64,000 nucleotides of DNA from Pseudomonas neustonica (lineage in GTDB: Bacteria; Pseudomonadota; Gammaproteobacteria; Pseudomonadales; Pseudomonadaceae): the NCBI RefSeq assembly GCF_003797945.1, contig NZ_RKKU01000001.1, positions 372,001-436,000 on the forward strand, in the 5' to 3' direction. Under the pieces are notes generated by a model that worked only from the letters and a program-made list of their open reading frames with translations, was not told the DNA's origin and searched no databases. Position 1 is the first letter of the stretch, and each line of letters starts with the position of its first letter. Below are positions 42,320-51,514 of the stretch, in pieces. A program made the translations under genes and the position numbers.

Positions 42320-42335
42320 TGGAACGCTTCTTGCG
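42320..42335 (+). promoter_or_regulatory. Sigma-54 promoter of flhA
   Basis: TGGAACGCTTCTTGCG fits the -24/-12 consensus TGGCACGnnnnTTGCW with only two mismatches. Transcription would start near 42346, about 45 bases before the flhA start. In Pseudomonas, flhA is a FleQ/RpoN-dependent class II flagellar gene, which agrees. Confidence 0.75.
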
Positions 42336-42392
42336 TAAGGCTTCGTAAGCACGCAATTCGCGTCAAATTATTGATCTGGGATGCTCCGAGCA

Positions 42393-44519
42393 ATGGCAGT
42401 CGATCGCGCACAAATGATGGGTAACATGCGGACCAACCTGGCCGGCCTGCGACATGGCAGTCTGGGCGTGCCCATTTTGTTGCTGGTCATGCTCGGCATG
42501 ATGATGTTGCCGGTGCCGCCATTCCTGCTTGACGTACTCTTTACCTTCAATATTGCGCTGGCGCTGGTGGTTCTGCTGGTTGGCGCCTACGCCTTACGCC
42601 CGCTGGATTTTGCCGTATTCCCTACTATTTTGCTGGTGGCTACTTTGCTGCGGCTGGCGCTCAACGTTGCCTCTACTCGGGTGGTGTTGCTGTACGGCCA
42701 TGAGGGGGGCGACGCGGCGGGTAAGGTTATTCAGGCGTTTGGTGAGGTGGTGATCGGCGGTAACTATGTGGTGGGCCTGGTGGTCTTTGCCATTTTGATG
42801 ATCATCAACTTTGTGGTGGTAACCAAGGGTGCTGGCCGCATCTCCGAAGTAAGTGCCCGCTTTACTCTGGATGCCATGCCGGGCAAGCAGATGGCGATCG
42901 ATGCCGATCTCAACTCGGGCCTGATTGATCAGGAGCAGGCTAAAACGCGCCGCATGGAGGTATCGCAAGAGGCAGACTTCTACGGCTCTATGGATGGTGC
43001 CAGTAAGTTTGTGCGCGGCGACGCGGTTGCTGGTCTGCTGATCCTGTTTATCAACGTCATTGGCGGTCTGGCCATCGGTATGGCGCAGCATGGCTTGCCG
43101 TTCGCTGAAGCCGGAAAGATATACGTACTGCTGACGATTGGTGACGGTCTGGTGGCGCAAATTCCGTCGCTGCTGCTGTCTACTGCCGCCGCCATTATGG
43201 TGACGCGGGTATCCACCTCAGAGGATATGGGTGCCCAGGTTCAGAGGCAGATGTTTACCTCGCCCAAGGCGTTGGCGATTGCTGCAGCAATTATGATTAT
43301 CATGGGTTTGATCCCTGGTATGCCGCATTTCTCTTTCATTGGCCTGGGTGCGCTGGCTGCCGGTGGTGCATACGTTATTGCCAAGCGTCAGCAGGTGAAA
43401 GTTGAGGAAGATGCCGAGGTTGAGCGCCAGCAGGCGCTACCACCAGCGGTTCAGTCGCCGGAAACCCGTGAGCTGGGCTGGGATGACGTTACGCCCGTCG
43501 ATATGGTTGGGCTTGAGGTCGGTTACCGGCTGATTCCGCTGGTCGATCGTAATCAGGGTGGGCAGTTGCTGGCACGGATCAAGGGTGTACGCAAAAAACT
43601 ATCGCAGGACCTGGGGTTTCTGATGCCCTCAGTGCACATCCGCGACAACCTCGATCTGGCTCCCAACGCCTACCGATTGACGCTGATGGGTGTGGGCGTG
43701 GCCGAGGCGGAGATTTATCCGGATCGTGAGCTGGCGATCAACCCGGGCCAGGTGTTTGGTGAGGTCAAGGGCGTGGCGGGCAAGGATCCGGCCTTCGGGC
43801 TGGATGCGGTATGGATCGAGCCCGCGCAGAAAGATCAAGCCCAATCCCTCGGCTACACGGTCGTGGATGCCAGTACTGTCGTGGCAACCCATATCAATCA
43901 GATACTGCATAAGCACGCGCATGAGCTCATCGGCCACGAGGAAGTTCAGCAACTGCTGCAGGTTCTCGCCAAAGCCTCGCCCAAGCTGGCCGAGGAGCTG
44001 GTGCCCGGGCTGATCTCCATTTCCAATCTGCTTAAGGTATTGCAGGGGCTGTTGCAGGAGCAGGTGCCGGTGCGTGACATCAGAACCATTGCCGAGGCCA
44101 TCGCTAACAGCTCTGGTAAGAGTCAAGATCCTGGCGCTGTGATTGGCGCGGTACGTGTCGCGCTTTCGCGCTCCATCGTGCAAAGCATTGTAGGGCTTGA
44201 CTCCGAGCTCCCTGTGATCACCTTGGAACCAAGGTTGGAACAGATGTTGCTACAGAGTCTTCAGAAGGCCGGGCAAGGTGTCGATGATGGCATGTTGCTG
44301 GAGCCGGGAATGGCAGAAAAACTGCAGCGCTCCTTGTCGGATGCAGTGCAGCGCCAGGAAGTGCAGGGCAAGCCAGCGATACTGCTGGTCGCTGGGCCGA
44401 TTCGCATGATGATGGCCAAGTTTGTCCGCTACGCCGCTCCCGGAGCTCATGTGTTGTCCTATCAGGAAATTCCGGACAGCAAGCAGGTGACCATTGTCGC
44501 CACGGTCGGACAGAACTGA
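42393..44519 (+). CDS. flhA: Flagellar export apparatus protein FlhA
   Basis: A protein of about 708 residues; ATG 42393 is chosen because Pseudomonas FlhA begins M..DR.Q, and 42381 is an alternative. It has the N-terminal eight-segment membrane domain (GSLGVPILLLVMLGMMMLP near the start; the FHIPEP-type loop DAMPGKQMAIDADLNSGLID). The large cytoplasmic domain (about 355-708) follows. FlhA is the proton-driven export gate that docks chaperone-substrate complexes. The gene is the first of the block. Confidence 0.96.
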   Translation: MAVDRAQMMGNMRTNLAGLRHGSLGVPILLLVMLGMMMLPVPPFLLDVLFTFNIALALVVLLVGAYALRPLDFAVFPTILLVATLLRLALNVASTRVVLLYGHEGGDAAGKVIQAFGEVVIGGNYVVGLVVFAILMIINFVVVTKGAGRISEVSARFTLDAMPGKQMAIDADLNSGLIDQEQAKTRRMEVSQEADFYGSMDGASKFVRGDAVAGLLILFINVIGGLAIGMAQHGLPFAEAGKIYVLLTIGDGLVAQIPSLLLSTAAAIMVTRVSTSEDMGAQVQRQMFTSPKALAIAAAIMIIMGLIPGMPHFSFIGLGALAAGGAYVIAKRQQVKVEEDAEVERQQALPPAVQSPETRELGWDDVTPVDMVGLEVGYRLIPLVDRNQGGQLLARIKGVRKKLSQDLGFLMPSVHIRDNLDLAPNAYRLTLMGVGVAEAEIYPDRELAINPGQVFGEVKGVAGKDPAFGLDAVWIEPAQKDQAQSLGYTVVDASTVVATHINQILHKHAHELIGHEEVQQLLQVLAKASPKLAEELVPGLISISNLLKVLQGLLQEQVPVRDIRTIAEAIANSSGKSQDPGAVIGAVRVALSRSIVQSIVGLDSELPVITLEPRLEQMLLQSLQKAGQGVDDGMLLEPGMAEKLQRSLSDAVQRQEVQGKPAILLVAGPIRMMMAKFVRYAAPGAHVLSYQEIPDSKQVTIVATVGQN

Positions 44520-44593
44520 GCGAAGGCTCTAGAGTAAAGAACAACAGCCGCCTGGCGCGATGCGCGGGGCTTTGGTAACTGATGAGGTCAGCC

Positions 44594-45961
44594 ATGAAAG
44601 TCAAACGTTTCTTTGCCGCCGATATGCGCCAAGCGATGAAACTGGTGCGTGATGAGTTGGGCGCTGATGCCTCCATCATCGCCAACCGTCGGGTTGCCGG
44701 TGGTGTTGAGCTGACCGCTGCGCTGGACTACGTGGCGCCGCGTCTTACGCCTCCGACTCCCGGGCTTGATCAGGAACTGAAGAAAACCCAGGAGCGCATT
44801 GTTGCCGCTCGGGCTGAGCTGGAAGTGGGGAGCATGGCCTCGCACAACCAGCCGACGGTTAACCGTCAATTATTTGGAGATAGCATGCGTGCGGCTGCGG
44901 AGCAGGGCTCGCCCGTGGCGCGTGATTTACTCGACAGGCTTGTGCAGGAGCCGAGCGAAGAGCCTTCAGTGCAGCGCAAGGCCAAGTCGGTTGAGCCGTC
45001 TGCGCCTGCCGCTGAGTCGGCTGACGCGGGCGGGCTCAGCGCTATGCGTGCTGAACTGGCTGGGCTGCGTGAAATGCTGGAGTCGCAATTGGGCGGTATG
45101 GCCTGGGGGCAACTCAACCAGCAACAGCCCAAGCAAGCGGGTTTATGGCGTCGTCTGACCCAGCTCGGGCTGCCAGCGGAAATCTGCCAGGATCTGCTGC
45201 GCCAGGTGGCTGATGTGCCAGATGTGCGCCAAGCCTGGCGCCTGCTGCTGGCGCACCTGGCGCATCGGATCCCTACGTTACGTGAAGAGCTGCTGGATCA
45301 AGGCGGTATCATCGCGTTGGTTGGGCCCACGGGCGCAGGCAAGACAACTACACTGGGTAAGCTGGCTGCGCGTTATGTACTTAAGCACGGTAGTCAGCAT
45401 GTGGCTCTGGTGACGATGGATACCTATCGCATTGGTGCGCATGAACAGCTGCGCACCCTGGGGCGTATTCTGGATGTGCCGGTGCGGGTGGTTGACGAAC
45501 AAAACAGTTTGCAGGACGTACTGGCTGACTTTTCCGGCAAGCGTTTGGTGCTGGTAGATACGGCTGGCCTGCAGGCCCAGGATCCTTACCTGCGCAGCCA
45601 GTTGAGCGCATTGGCGCAGCAGGGCCGGCAGGTACGCAATCTGTTGGTTTTGGCTGCCACCAGTCAGTATCGGGTGATGAAGGCTGCTTACCACAACTAC
45701 AAGAGTTGCGGTCTCAGTGGCTGCATACTGACCAAGGTCGACGAGGCTGCTACCTTGGGTGAGTCATTAGGGCTGGCTATGGAGCAGGGTTTGCCGGTAG
45801 CCTATCTGGCAGATGGCCAGCGAATTCCCGACGACATCAATCGTGCCGTAGGGCATCAGTTGGTCACCCGCGCAGTTAGCATGGGAAGTAGTGAGGCGCC
45901 GGCAGATCAGGCGATGGCAGATGTGTTTGCCGGCATGATGCATGGCCAGCGGGCAAGTTAA
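44594..45961 (+). CDS. flhF: Flagellar GTPase FlhF
   Basis: Start ATG 44594 follows GAGG by 6 bases; an upstream in-frame ATG at 44582 is less likely. The 455-residue protein has an N-terminal basic domain (MKVKRFFAADMRQAMKLVR), a Pro/Ala-rich linker, and an SRP-type GTPase (NG) domain from about 215: GPTGAGKTTT, DTYRIGAHEQL, DTAGL, TKVDEA. FlhF sets polar flagellum position and number together with FleN. It lies directly downstream of flhA. Confidence 0.95.
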   Translation: MKVKRFFAADMRQAMKLVRDELGADASIIANRRVAGGVELTAALDYVAPRLTPPTPGLDQELKKTQERIVAARAELEVGSMASHNQPTVNRQLFGDSMRAAAEQGSPVARDLLDRLVQEPSEEPSVQRKAKSVEPSAPAAESADAGGLSAMRAELAGLREMLESQLGGMAWGQLNQQQPKQAGLWRRLTQLGLPAEICQDLLRQVADVPDVRQAWRLLLAHLAHRIPTLREELLDQGGIIALVGPTGAGKTTTLGKLAARYVLKHGSQHVALVTMDTYRIGAHEQLRTLGRILDVPVRVVDEQNSLQDVLADFSGKRLVLVDTAGLQAQDPYLRSQLSALAQQGRQVRNLLVLAATSQYRVMKAAYHNYKSCGLSGCILTKVDEAATLGESLGLAMEQGLPVAYLADGQRIPDDINRAVGHQLVTRAVSMGSSEAPADQAMADVFAGMMHGQRAS

Positions 45962-45992
45962 GCAAATCAATAACTCAAGGTAATCATCGTAG

Positions 45993-46820
45993 ATGGGTAG
46001 CAATCATCCGGTTCAGGTTATCGCGGTCACCGGCGGTAAAGGCGGTATCGGCAAAACCAATGTGTCGGTCAACCTCAGCTTGGCGCTGGCGGATATCGGG
46101 CGGCGTGTAGTGCTGCTGGATGCCGACTTGGGCTTGGCCAATGTCGATGTACTGCTGGGGCTAAAGCCCAAAGCTACTCTGGCTGACGTGCTGGAAGGCA
46201 AGTGTGATCTGCGCGATGTAATGATCAACGGCCCCGGAGGCATTCGTGTGGTACCTGCTGCTTCGGGTGCTGCCAGCATGGTTAGCCTGAGCCATCAAGA
46301 GCACGCTGGGCTGATTCAGGCGTTCAGTGAGATTGGCGACAACATCGATGTGTTGGTTGTCGACACCGCTGCGGGTATCGGTGATTCGGTTGTGAGCTTT
46401 GTGCGTGCTGCACAAGAGGCCTTGGTTGTTGTCTGTGATGAACCGACCTCAATCACTGATGCCTACGCGCTTATCAAGCTGCTGAATCGGGATCATGGCA
46501 TGACCCGATTTCGGGTATTAGCAAATATGGTGGGAACTCCGCAGGAAGGTCGCATGGTTTTTGCTAAACTATCAAAAGTAACTGACCGGTTTCTCGACGT
46601 AGCGCTGCAATACGTCGGGGCCGTACCTTTCGACGAGGCGGTACGCAAGTCCGTGCAGAAGCAGCGTGCAGTCTACGAAGCGTTTCCGCGCAGCAAGGCT
46701 GCCATGGCGATTCGTTCGATTGCGCAAAAAGTAGATTCATGGCCTTTGCCGGCGAATCCTCGCGGACATCTTGAGTTCTTTGTCGAACGCCTGGTACGGC
46801 CCACTGGATCAGGCCTATGA
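45993..46820 (+). CDS. fleN: Flagellar number regulator FleN (FlhG)
   Basis: A 275-residue MinD/ParA-type ATPase with a deviant Walker A motif GKGGIGKTN, DADLGLANVDVLLG and DTAAGIGDSVVSF. FleN antagonises FleQ and limits flagella to one at the pole. It follows flhF and overlaps the fliA start by 4 bases. Confidence 0.95.
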   Translation: MGSNHPVQVIAVTGGKGGIGKTNVSVNLSLALADIGRRVVLLDADLGLANVDVLLGLKPKATLADVLEGKCDLRDVMINGPGGIRVVPAASGAASMVSLSHQEHAGLIQAFSEIGDNIDVLVVDTAAGIGDSVVSFVRAAQEALVVVCDEPTSITDAYALIKLLNRDHGMTRFRVLANMVGTPQEGRMVFAKLSKVTDRFLDVALQYVGAVPFDEAVRKSVQKQRAVYEAFPRSKAAMAIRSIAQKVDSWPLPANPRGHLEFFVERLVRPTGSGL

Positions 46821-47554
46821 TTGCAGCGGCTGGCGGATTAAGCATGTATACACGAGCACAAAGTTCTGCAAATAATCAGGATCGACTCGTCGAGCAATAT
46901 GCTCCGTTGGTAAAACGTATTGCTTATCATCTGCTTGGTCGCTTGCCGTCCAGTGTGCAGGTTGACGATTTAATGCAGGCCGGAATGATCGGGCTGCTCG
47001 AGGCCTCGCGGAAATTTGATTTTGGCAAGGGCGCCAGCTTCGAAACCTACGCTGGCATTCGCATCCGAGGCTCTATGCTTGATGAGGTGCGCAAGGGCGA
47101 TTGGGCGCCACGCTCTGTGCATCGAAATACACGCATGGTGAGTGATGCAATGCGCTCAGTGGAATCTCGTTTAGGTCGTGACGCTAAAGATCACGAGGTT
47201 GCTGCCGAACTTGATATGAGCCTTGAGGAATATTATTCAATTCTCAATGACACTGCCGGTAGCAAGTTGTTTAGCTTTGATGACTTGCTGGAAAGCGGTG
47301 CGCCGGCTGATGTCCAGGGTGACTATGAACCTTTTTCGGGGTTGCAGGACGAGCGTTTTCGCGTGGCATTGGCTGAGGCTATCGACAGTTTGCCTGAGCG
47401 TGAGCGATTGCTGCTGTCGCTGTATTACGACGAAGAGTTAAACCTCAAGGAGATAGGAGCTGTACTGGGTGTGAGCGAGTCTCGCGTCAGTCAGTTACAC
47501 AGCCAGTGTGCCGCGCGGTTGCGAGCAAGGTTAACAAGTTGGCGAAATGATTGA
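46817..47554 (+). CDS. fliA: Flagellar sigma factor FliA (sigma-28)
   Basis: A 245-residue sigma-70 family factor. Region 2 has LVEQYAPLVKRIAYHLLGRL and DDLMQAGMIGLLEA. Region 3 (RSVHRNTRMV) and region 4 (KEIGAVLGVSESRVSQLHSQ) follow. ATG 46817 overlaps fleN; the protein may also start at ATG 46844 (MYTRAQ), where GGCGG lies a little upstream. FliA directs transcription of late flagellar and chemotaxis genes. Confidence 0.95.
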   Translation: MIAAAGGLSMYTRAQSSANNQDRLVEQYAPLVKRIAYHLLGRLPSSVQVDDLMQAGMIGLLEASRKFDFGKGASFETYAGIRIRGSMLDEVRKGDWAPRSVHRNTRMVSDAMRSVESRLGRDAKDHEVAAELDMSLEEYYSILNDTAGSKLFSFDDLLESGAPADVQGDYEPFSGLQDERFRVALAEAIDSLPERERLLLSLYYDEELNLKEIGAVLGVSESRVSQLHSQCAARLRARLTSWRND

Positions 47555-47764
47555 TTTTGTCGCCAGCATCCGGACAATGCACTGGCTGCTCAACACAGCA
47601 GCACTGCGCCTTATCCTGTTTTAATGACGTAAACATGAAGATGTTGTGAACAGCGGGTTGTGTCGCAGTGGGCTGCTCAGAATTTCTTTTAACGGCTAGT
47701 TTGGCCATTGCAATGGGTTTCGGGGTGCAGGCCTGCACTTTCCCTGGTTTGTACGGAGGTCGAC

Positions 47765-48154
47765 TTGGACAAGAATATGAAAATTCTCATCGTTGATGAT
47801 TTTTCAACGATGAGGCGCATTATCAAGAACCTGTTGCGCGACCTGGGTTTTACCAACACGGCAGAAGCCGATGATGGCAACACCGCTTTGCCTATGTTGC
47901 AAAGCGGCAATTTCGATTTTCTGGTGACTGACTGGAATATGCCCGGCATGAGTGGCATCGATCTGTTGCGTGCGGTGCGCGCTGATGATCGGCTTAAACA
48001 TTTGCCGGTGCTAATGGTGACGGCTGAGGCCAAACGTGACCAGATCATCGAAGCTGCTCAGGCTGGCGTTAATGGTTATGTAGTCAAGCCCTTCACCGCT
48101 CAAGCCTTGAAAGAAAAAATCGAAAAGATTTTTGAGCGCGTACAGGCAAAATAA
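47765..48154 (+). CDS. cheY: Chemotaxis response regulator CheY
   Basis: Start TTG 47765 is chosen because GGAGG lies 6 bases upstream; ATG 47777 is the alternative. A 129-residue single receiver domain with D11/D12, phosphoacceptor D56 in VTDWNMPG, a Thr in MVTAEA and Lys in YVVKPF. Phospho-CheY binds the flagellar motor. The 210-base gap before it holds a 14-base perfect palindrome, GTGCAGGCCTGCAC (47725-47738), of unknown role; no clear sigma-28 promoter was seen. Confidence 0.96.
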   Translation: MDKNMKILIVDDFSTMRRIIKNLLRDLGFTNTAEADDGNTALPMLQSGNFDFLVTDWNMPGMSGIDLLRAVRADDRLKHLPVLMVTAEAKRDQIIEAAQAGVNGYVVKPFTAQALKEKIEKIFERVQAK

Positions 48155-48175
48155 TAATCAACCGGGGTACAGGTT

Positions 48176-48970
48176 ATGTCGTTAAGTAAGGATCCCGGCC
48201 AGGCGACTGCTCAGGAATTTGAACATTCCCTGAAGGATAACGCGCGCCAACTGGTCGATCATTTAGAGCAAGGCGACTTTGCTGAAGCCCTGCTGGTGAT
48301 CCACGCAATCAATCAGGCGCGTGATCGCGGCCTCTATCATGAGGTCGGGCAGCTGACCCGAGCACTGCACAATTCCATCGTCAACTTCCAGATCGATACC
48401 ACTCACGCGCTGGATGACGTCAACGACACCTCAAAGATTTCTGACGCCTCTGATCGTTTGGATTACGTCGTAAAGCTGACTGATAAAGCAGCTAACCGTA
48501 CTATGGATCTGGTCGAAAATATTGCGCCCAAGGTCTCTGGTTTGGGTGCGGAAGCAACGTCACTGCGTGCTGATTGGCAGCGGTTGCAGCGCCGCGAAAT
48601 GGCCGCTGATGAGTTTCGTGAGCTATACAAGCGCATGGATGACTTTCTGGACAAGGTCGAGACTATCAGCACCGATGTGTCGGGCGATCTCAATAATATT
48701 CTGATCGCACAGGATTACCAGGATTTGACCGGTCAGGTAATCAAGCGGGTAATTACACTGGTGCATGACGTTGAGGAGAGTTTGCTCAACCTGGTGCGTA
48801 TGGCCGGTCAAGTTGACCGTATTACCGGCGTAAGTCATACCGAAACAGTCAGCGAGACAAAAAAACCTACAACTAAGGGTGAAGGTCCGCAGATTCATGC
48901 CGATACAAGAGAAGACGTTGTATCCGGTCAGGATGAAGTCGACGACCTTCTATCCAGCTTGGGATTCTGA
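48176..48970 (+). CDS. cheZ: CheY phosphatase CheZ
   Basis: A 264-residue helical protein with the CheZ catalytic stretch ILIAQDYQDLTGQVIKR, which carries the active Gln, and the C-terminal CheY-binding peptide DEVDDLLSSLGF. It dephosphorylates CheY-P. It follows cheY by 21 bases. Confidence 0.95.
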   Translation: MSLSKDPGQATAQEFEHSLKDNARQLVDHLEQGDFAEALLVIHAINQARDRGLYHEVGQLTRALHNSIVNFQIDTTHALDDVNDTSKISDASDRLDYVVKLTDKAANRTMDLVENIAPKVSGLGAEATSLRADWQRLQRREMAADEFRELYKRMDDFLDKVETISTDVSGDLNNILIAQDYQDLTGQVIKRVITLVHDVEESLLNLVRMAGQVDRITGVSHTETVSETKKPTTKGEGPQIHADTREDVVSGQDEVDDLLSSLGF

Positions 48971-49145
48971 CTCCTACAGATAAACGCCAGCGCGCAGCGT
49001 GCTGGTTGCAGTCAGGCAGAATGTAGAGTGGTTAGGTTTTCTGGTTCCGGATTGACGACTGATAACAACGGACTGCGTGCAAGCAGCACTATTAGCGCCC
49101 GACGTATGCCCGTTTACTGTTAACACGCCCGAGGGGAGTGGGTGC

Positions 49146-51377
49146 ATGAGTTTCGATGCGGATGAAGAGATTCTCCAGGACTTTCTGGTCGAGGCAGGTG
49201 AAATTCTCGAACTTTTGTCTGAGCAGCTGGTTGAGCTGGAGAACCGTCCCGAAGACAAGGAACTGCTCAATGCCATTTTTCGCGGTTTCCATACCGTCAA
49301 AGGTGGTGCTGGGTTCCTGCAGCTCGATGCCCTGGTAGCCTGCTGCCATATCGCGGAAAACGTGTTTGATATTCTGCGTAAGGGCGAGCGTCCTGTTACC
49401 TCCGACTTGATGGACGTGGTACTGCAGGCGCTTGACGCAGTCAACGTGATGTTTGATCAAGTACGCAATCAACAAGACCCCACTCCTGCAGAGCCGGCAT
49501 TGCTTGATGCGCTGGCAGCATTAGCGCAGCCAGCCAGTGCCGATGTTGTTGCTGAGCCATCTCCGGCTCCGGTCGCAGAGCCTGAATCGACGCCGCCAAG
49601 CGTTGCAGCAGTTGAGAGCATTGCCAGCGGCGAAGGTGACATAACCGACGACGAGTTTGAGCTTTTACTTGATGCGCTGCATGGGGATACGCCCGCGGCT
49701 TCTCCGGCAGTTGCAGCTCCGCCCGCAGCTGTATCCACTGGCAGCGATGAGATCTCCGACGACGAGTTCGATGCCTTGCTGGATGAGCTGCATGGCCAAG
49801 GTGGAGCGCCGACAGGCGCTGCTGCCAAGGCTGCAGCTAGCAATGGCGATGATATCTCAGACGATGAGTTTGAAAGCTTGCTGGATGAGCTGCACGGTAA
49901 GGGCGCTGCGCCTGGTAAAGAGGAACAGAGCTCGTCAGGCGCAGCAAAAGCACCAGCAGCGTCCGGGCCTGCCGATCCTGACAAAATAACCGACGACGAA
50001 TTCGAGTCTTTGCTCGATCAGCTCCACGGCCACGGTGCGGCGCCCGGCAAGCAGGATGCTGCTGAGCAAGCGCCCGTCACGTCCACTCCCAAAGCTGCGG
50101 CTACACCGAGCAAACCTGAGCCCAAGCCAGCTGCCAAGGCTGCTACGCCAGCCCCAGCCGCCAGCGCTGCGAAGACAGCACCGGCTGTCGAAGCGCCTGC
50201 TTCGACGGCAGAAACTACAGTGCGGGTCGATACCGCCAGACTCGACGAGATCATGAATATGGTTGGCGAGTTGGTGCTGGTTCGTAACCGTCTGGTGCGC
50301 CTGGGTTTGAGCAGCGGCGATGAAGAGCTCAACAAGGCTGTGGGTAATTTAGATGTAGTCACAGCTGATTTGCAGATGTCCGTCATGAAGACGCGCATGC
50401 AGCCGATCAAAAAAGTATTTGGTCGTTTCCCCAGGGTTGTGCGTGATCTGGCGCGCAGCTTGAAAAAGGAAATAAACCTTGAACTGATTGGCGAAGAGAC
50501 CGATCTCGATAAAAACCTGGTGGAAGCCTTGGCAGACCCGTTGGTTCACCTTGTGCGCAACTCGGTGGATCATGGTGTTGAGCTGCCCGCCGAGCGCGAG
50601 GCTGCTGGCAAGCCGCGCACGGGTAAGGTGGTACTGGCTGCACAGCAAGAGGGCGATCATATACTCTTGACTATTGTCGATGACGGTCGCGGCATGGATC
50701 CTGATGTGCTTCGTGCCAAAGCGGTTGAAAAAGGCATGATGGACAAGGATGCAGCCGATCGCCTGACTGAAAGCGAGTGCTTCAACCTGATTTTGGCGCC
50801 CGGCTTTTCAACCAAGACCGAGATATCCGATGTCTCCGGTCGTGGTGTTGGCATGGATGTCGTTAAGACCAAGATTTCCCAGCTCAACGGCACGATCAAT
50901 ATCGAGTCTACCAAGGGCCAAGGCTCGCGTATCGCGATTAAGGTGCCGCTGACACTGGCGATCATGCCAACCCTGATGGTAATGCTGGCAGATCAGGCCT
51001 TTGCGCTGCCGCTGGTCAGTGTTAATGAAATTTACAGTCTTGATTTGTCACGTACCAATGTCGTTGATGGTCAGGAAGTCATCATCGTTCGTGACAAGGC
51101 GCTCTCGCTGTTCTATCTCAAGCGTTGGTTGATGCCTGGTGTTGAAGATACCAGTGATCATTCAGCGGCCAGTGTGGTGATAGTGTCGGTAGGTACTCAG
51201 CGAGTCGGTTTTGTGGTCGATCAATTGGTCGGCCAGGAAGAAGTTGTTATCAAGCCGTTGGGTCGTATGCTGCAAGGTACTGCGGGCATGGCGGGTGCGA
51301 CTATTACGGGTGATGGACGTATCGCGTTGATTCTGGATATTCCCAGCCTGCTTAATCGTTACGCACGGCGCACATAA
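49146..51377 (+). CDS. cheA: Chemotaxis histidine kinase CheA with repeat-bearing linker
   Basis: ATG 49146 follows GGGGAG. The 743-residue protein has the phosphotransfer domain with H49 in FRGFHTVKGGAGFL. A long linker (about 120-355) carries four DDEF..LLD.LHG repeats in place of a recognisable P2 domain. Then come dimerisation (about 355-430), the ATPase domain (NSVDHGVE, DDGRGMD, GFSTK, GRGVGMDVV) and the CheW-like P5 domain at the end. It phosphorylates CheY and CheB when receptors signal. The linker is the unusual part and is treated separately. Confidence 0.95.
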   Translation: MSFDADEEILQDFLVEAGEILELLSEQLVELENRPEDKELLNAIFRGFHTVKGGAGFLQLDALVACCHIAENVFDILRKGERPVTSDLMDVVLQALDAVNVMFDQVRNQQDPTPAEPALLDALAALAQPASADVVAEPSPAPVAEPESTPPSVAAVESIASGEGDITDDEFELLLDALHGDTPAASPAVAAPPAAVSTGSDEISDDEFDALLDELHGQGGAPTGAAAKAAASNGDDISDDEFESLLDELHGKGAAPGKEEQSSSGAAKAPAASGPADPDKITDDEFESLLDQLHGHGAAPGKQDAAEQAPVTSTPKAAATPSKPEPKPAAKAATPAPAASAAKTAPAVEAPASTAETTVRVDTARLDEIMNMVGELVLVRNRLVRLGLSSGDEELNKAVGNLDVVTADLQMSVMKTRMQPIKKVFGRFPRVVRDLARSLKKEINLELIGEETDLDKNLVEALADPLVHLVRNSVDHGVELPAEREAAGKPRTGKVVLAAQQEGDHILLTIVDDGRGMDPDVLRAKAVEKGMMDKDAADRLTESECFNLILAPGFSTKTEISDVSGRGVGMDVVKTKISQLNGTINIESTKGQGSRIAIKVPLTLAIMPTLMVMLADQAFALPLVSVNEIYSLDLSRTNVVDGQEVIIVRDKALSLFYLKRWLMPGVEDTSDHSAASVVIVSVGTQRVGFVVDQLVGQEEVVIKPLGRMLQGTAGMAGATITGDGRIALILDIPSLLNRYARRT
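49636..50034 (+). repeat. Four tandem acidic repeats in the CheA linker
   Basis: At about residues 164, 200, 235 and 279 of CheA a short motif recurs: ITDDEFELLLDALHG, ISDDEFDALLDELHG, ISDDEFESLLDELHG and ITDDEFESLLDQLHG, separated by Ala/Pro/Gly-rich spacers. The acidic hydrophobic core resembles the CheZ tail (DEVDDLLSSLGF), which binds CheY. They may therefore be docking peptides for CheY or CheB. Confidence 0.7.
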
Positions 51378-51514
51378 TAGCGCTAGCTTGTTGTTTCAAC
51401 CGCATCTGCCGCCTACTGTGGCCATGATGAGCTGAAGCAACAAGCAGTTGTTGGTGCTCAGGAAAAAGGCGCACAGTAGTTTCACCGATTGGCGACGCGG
51501 GCTCAGGAGAGGGT

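Noticed and set aside
47725-47738. Perfect 14-base palindrome before cheY as a regulator site
   Set aside because: No second copy or matching regulator was found, and the sequence is short enough to occur by chance.
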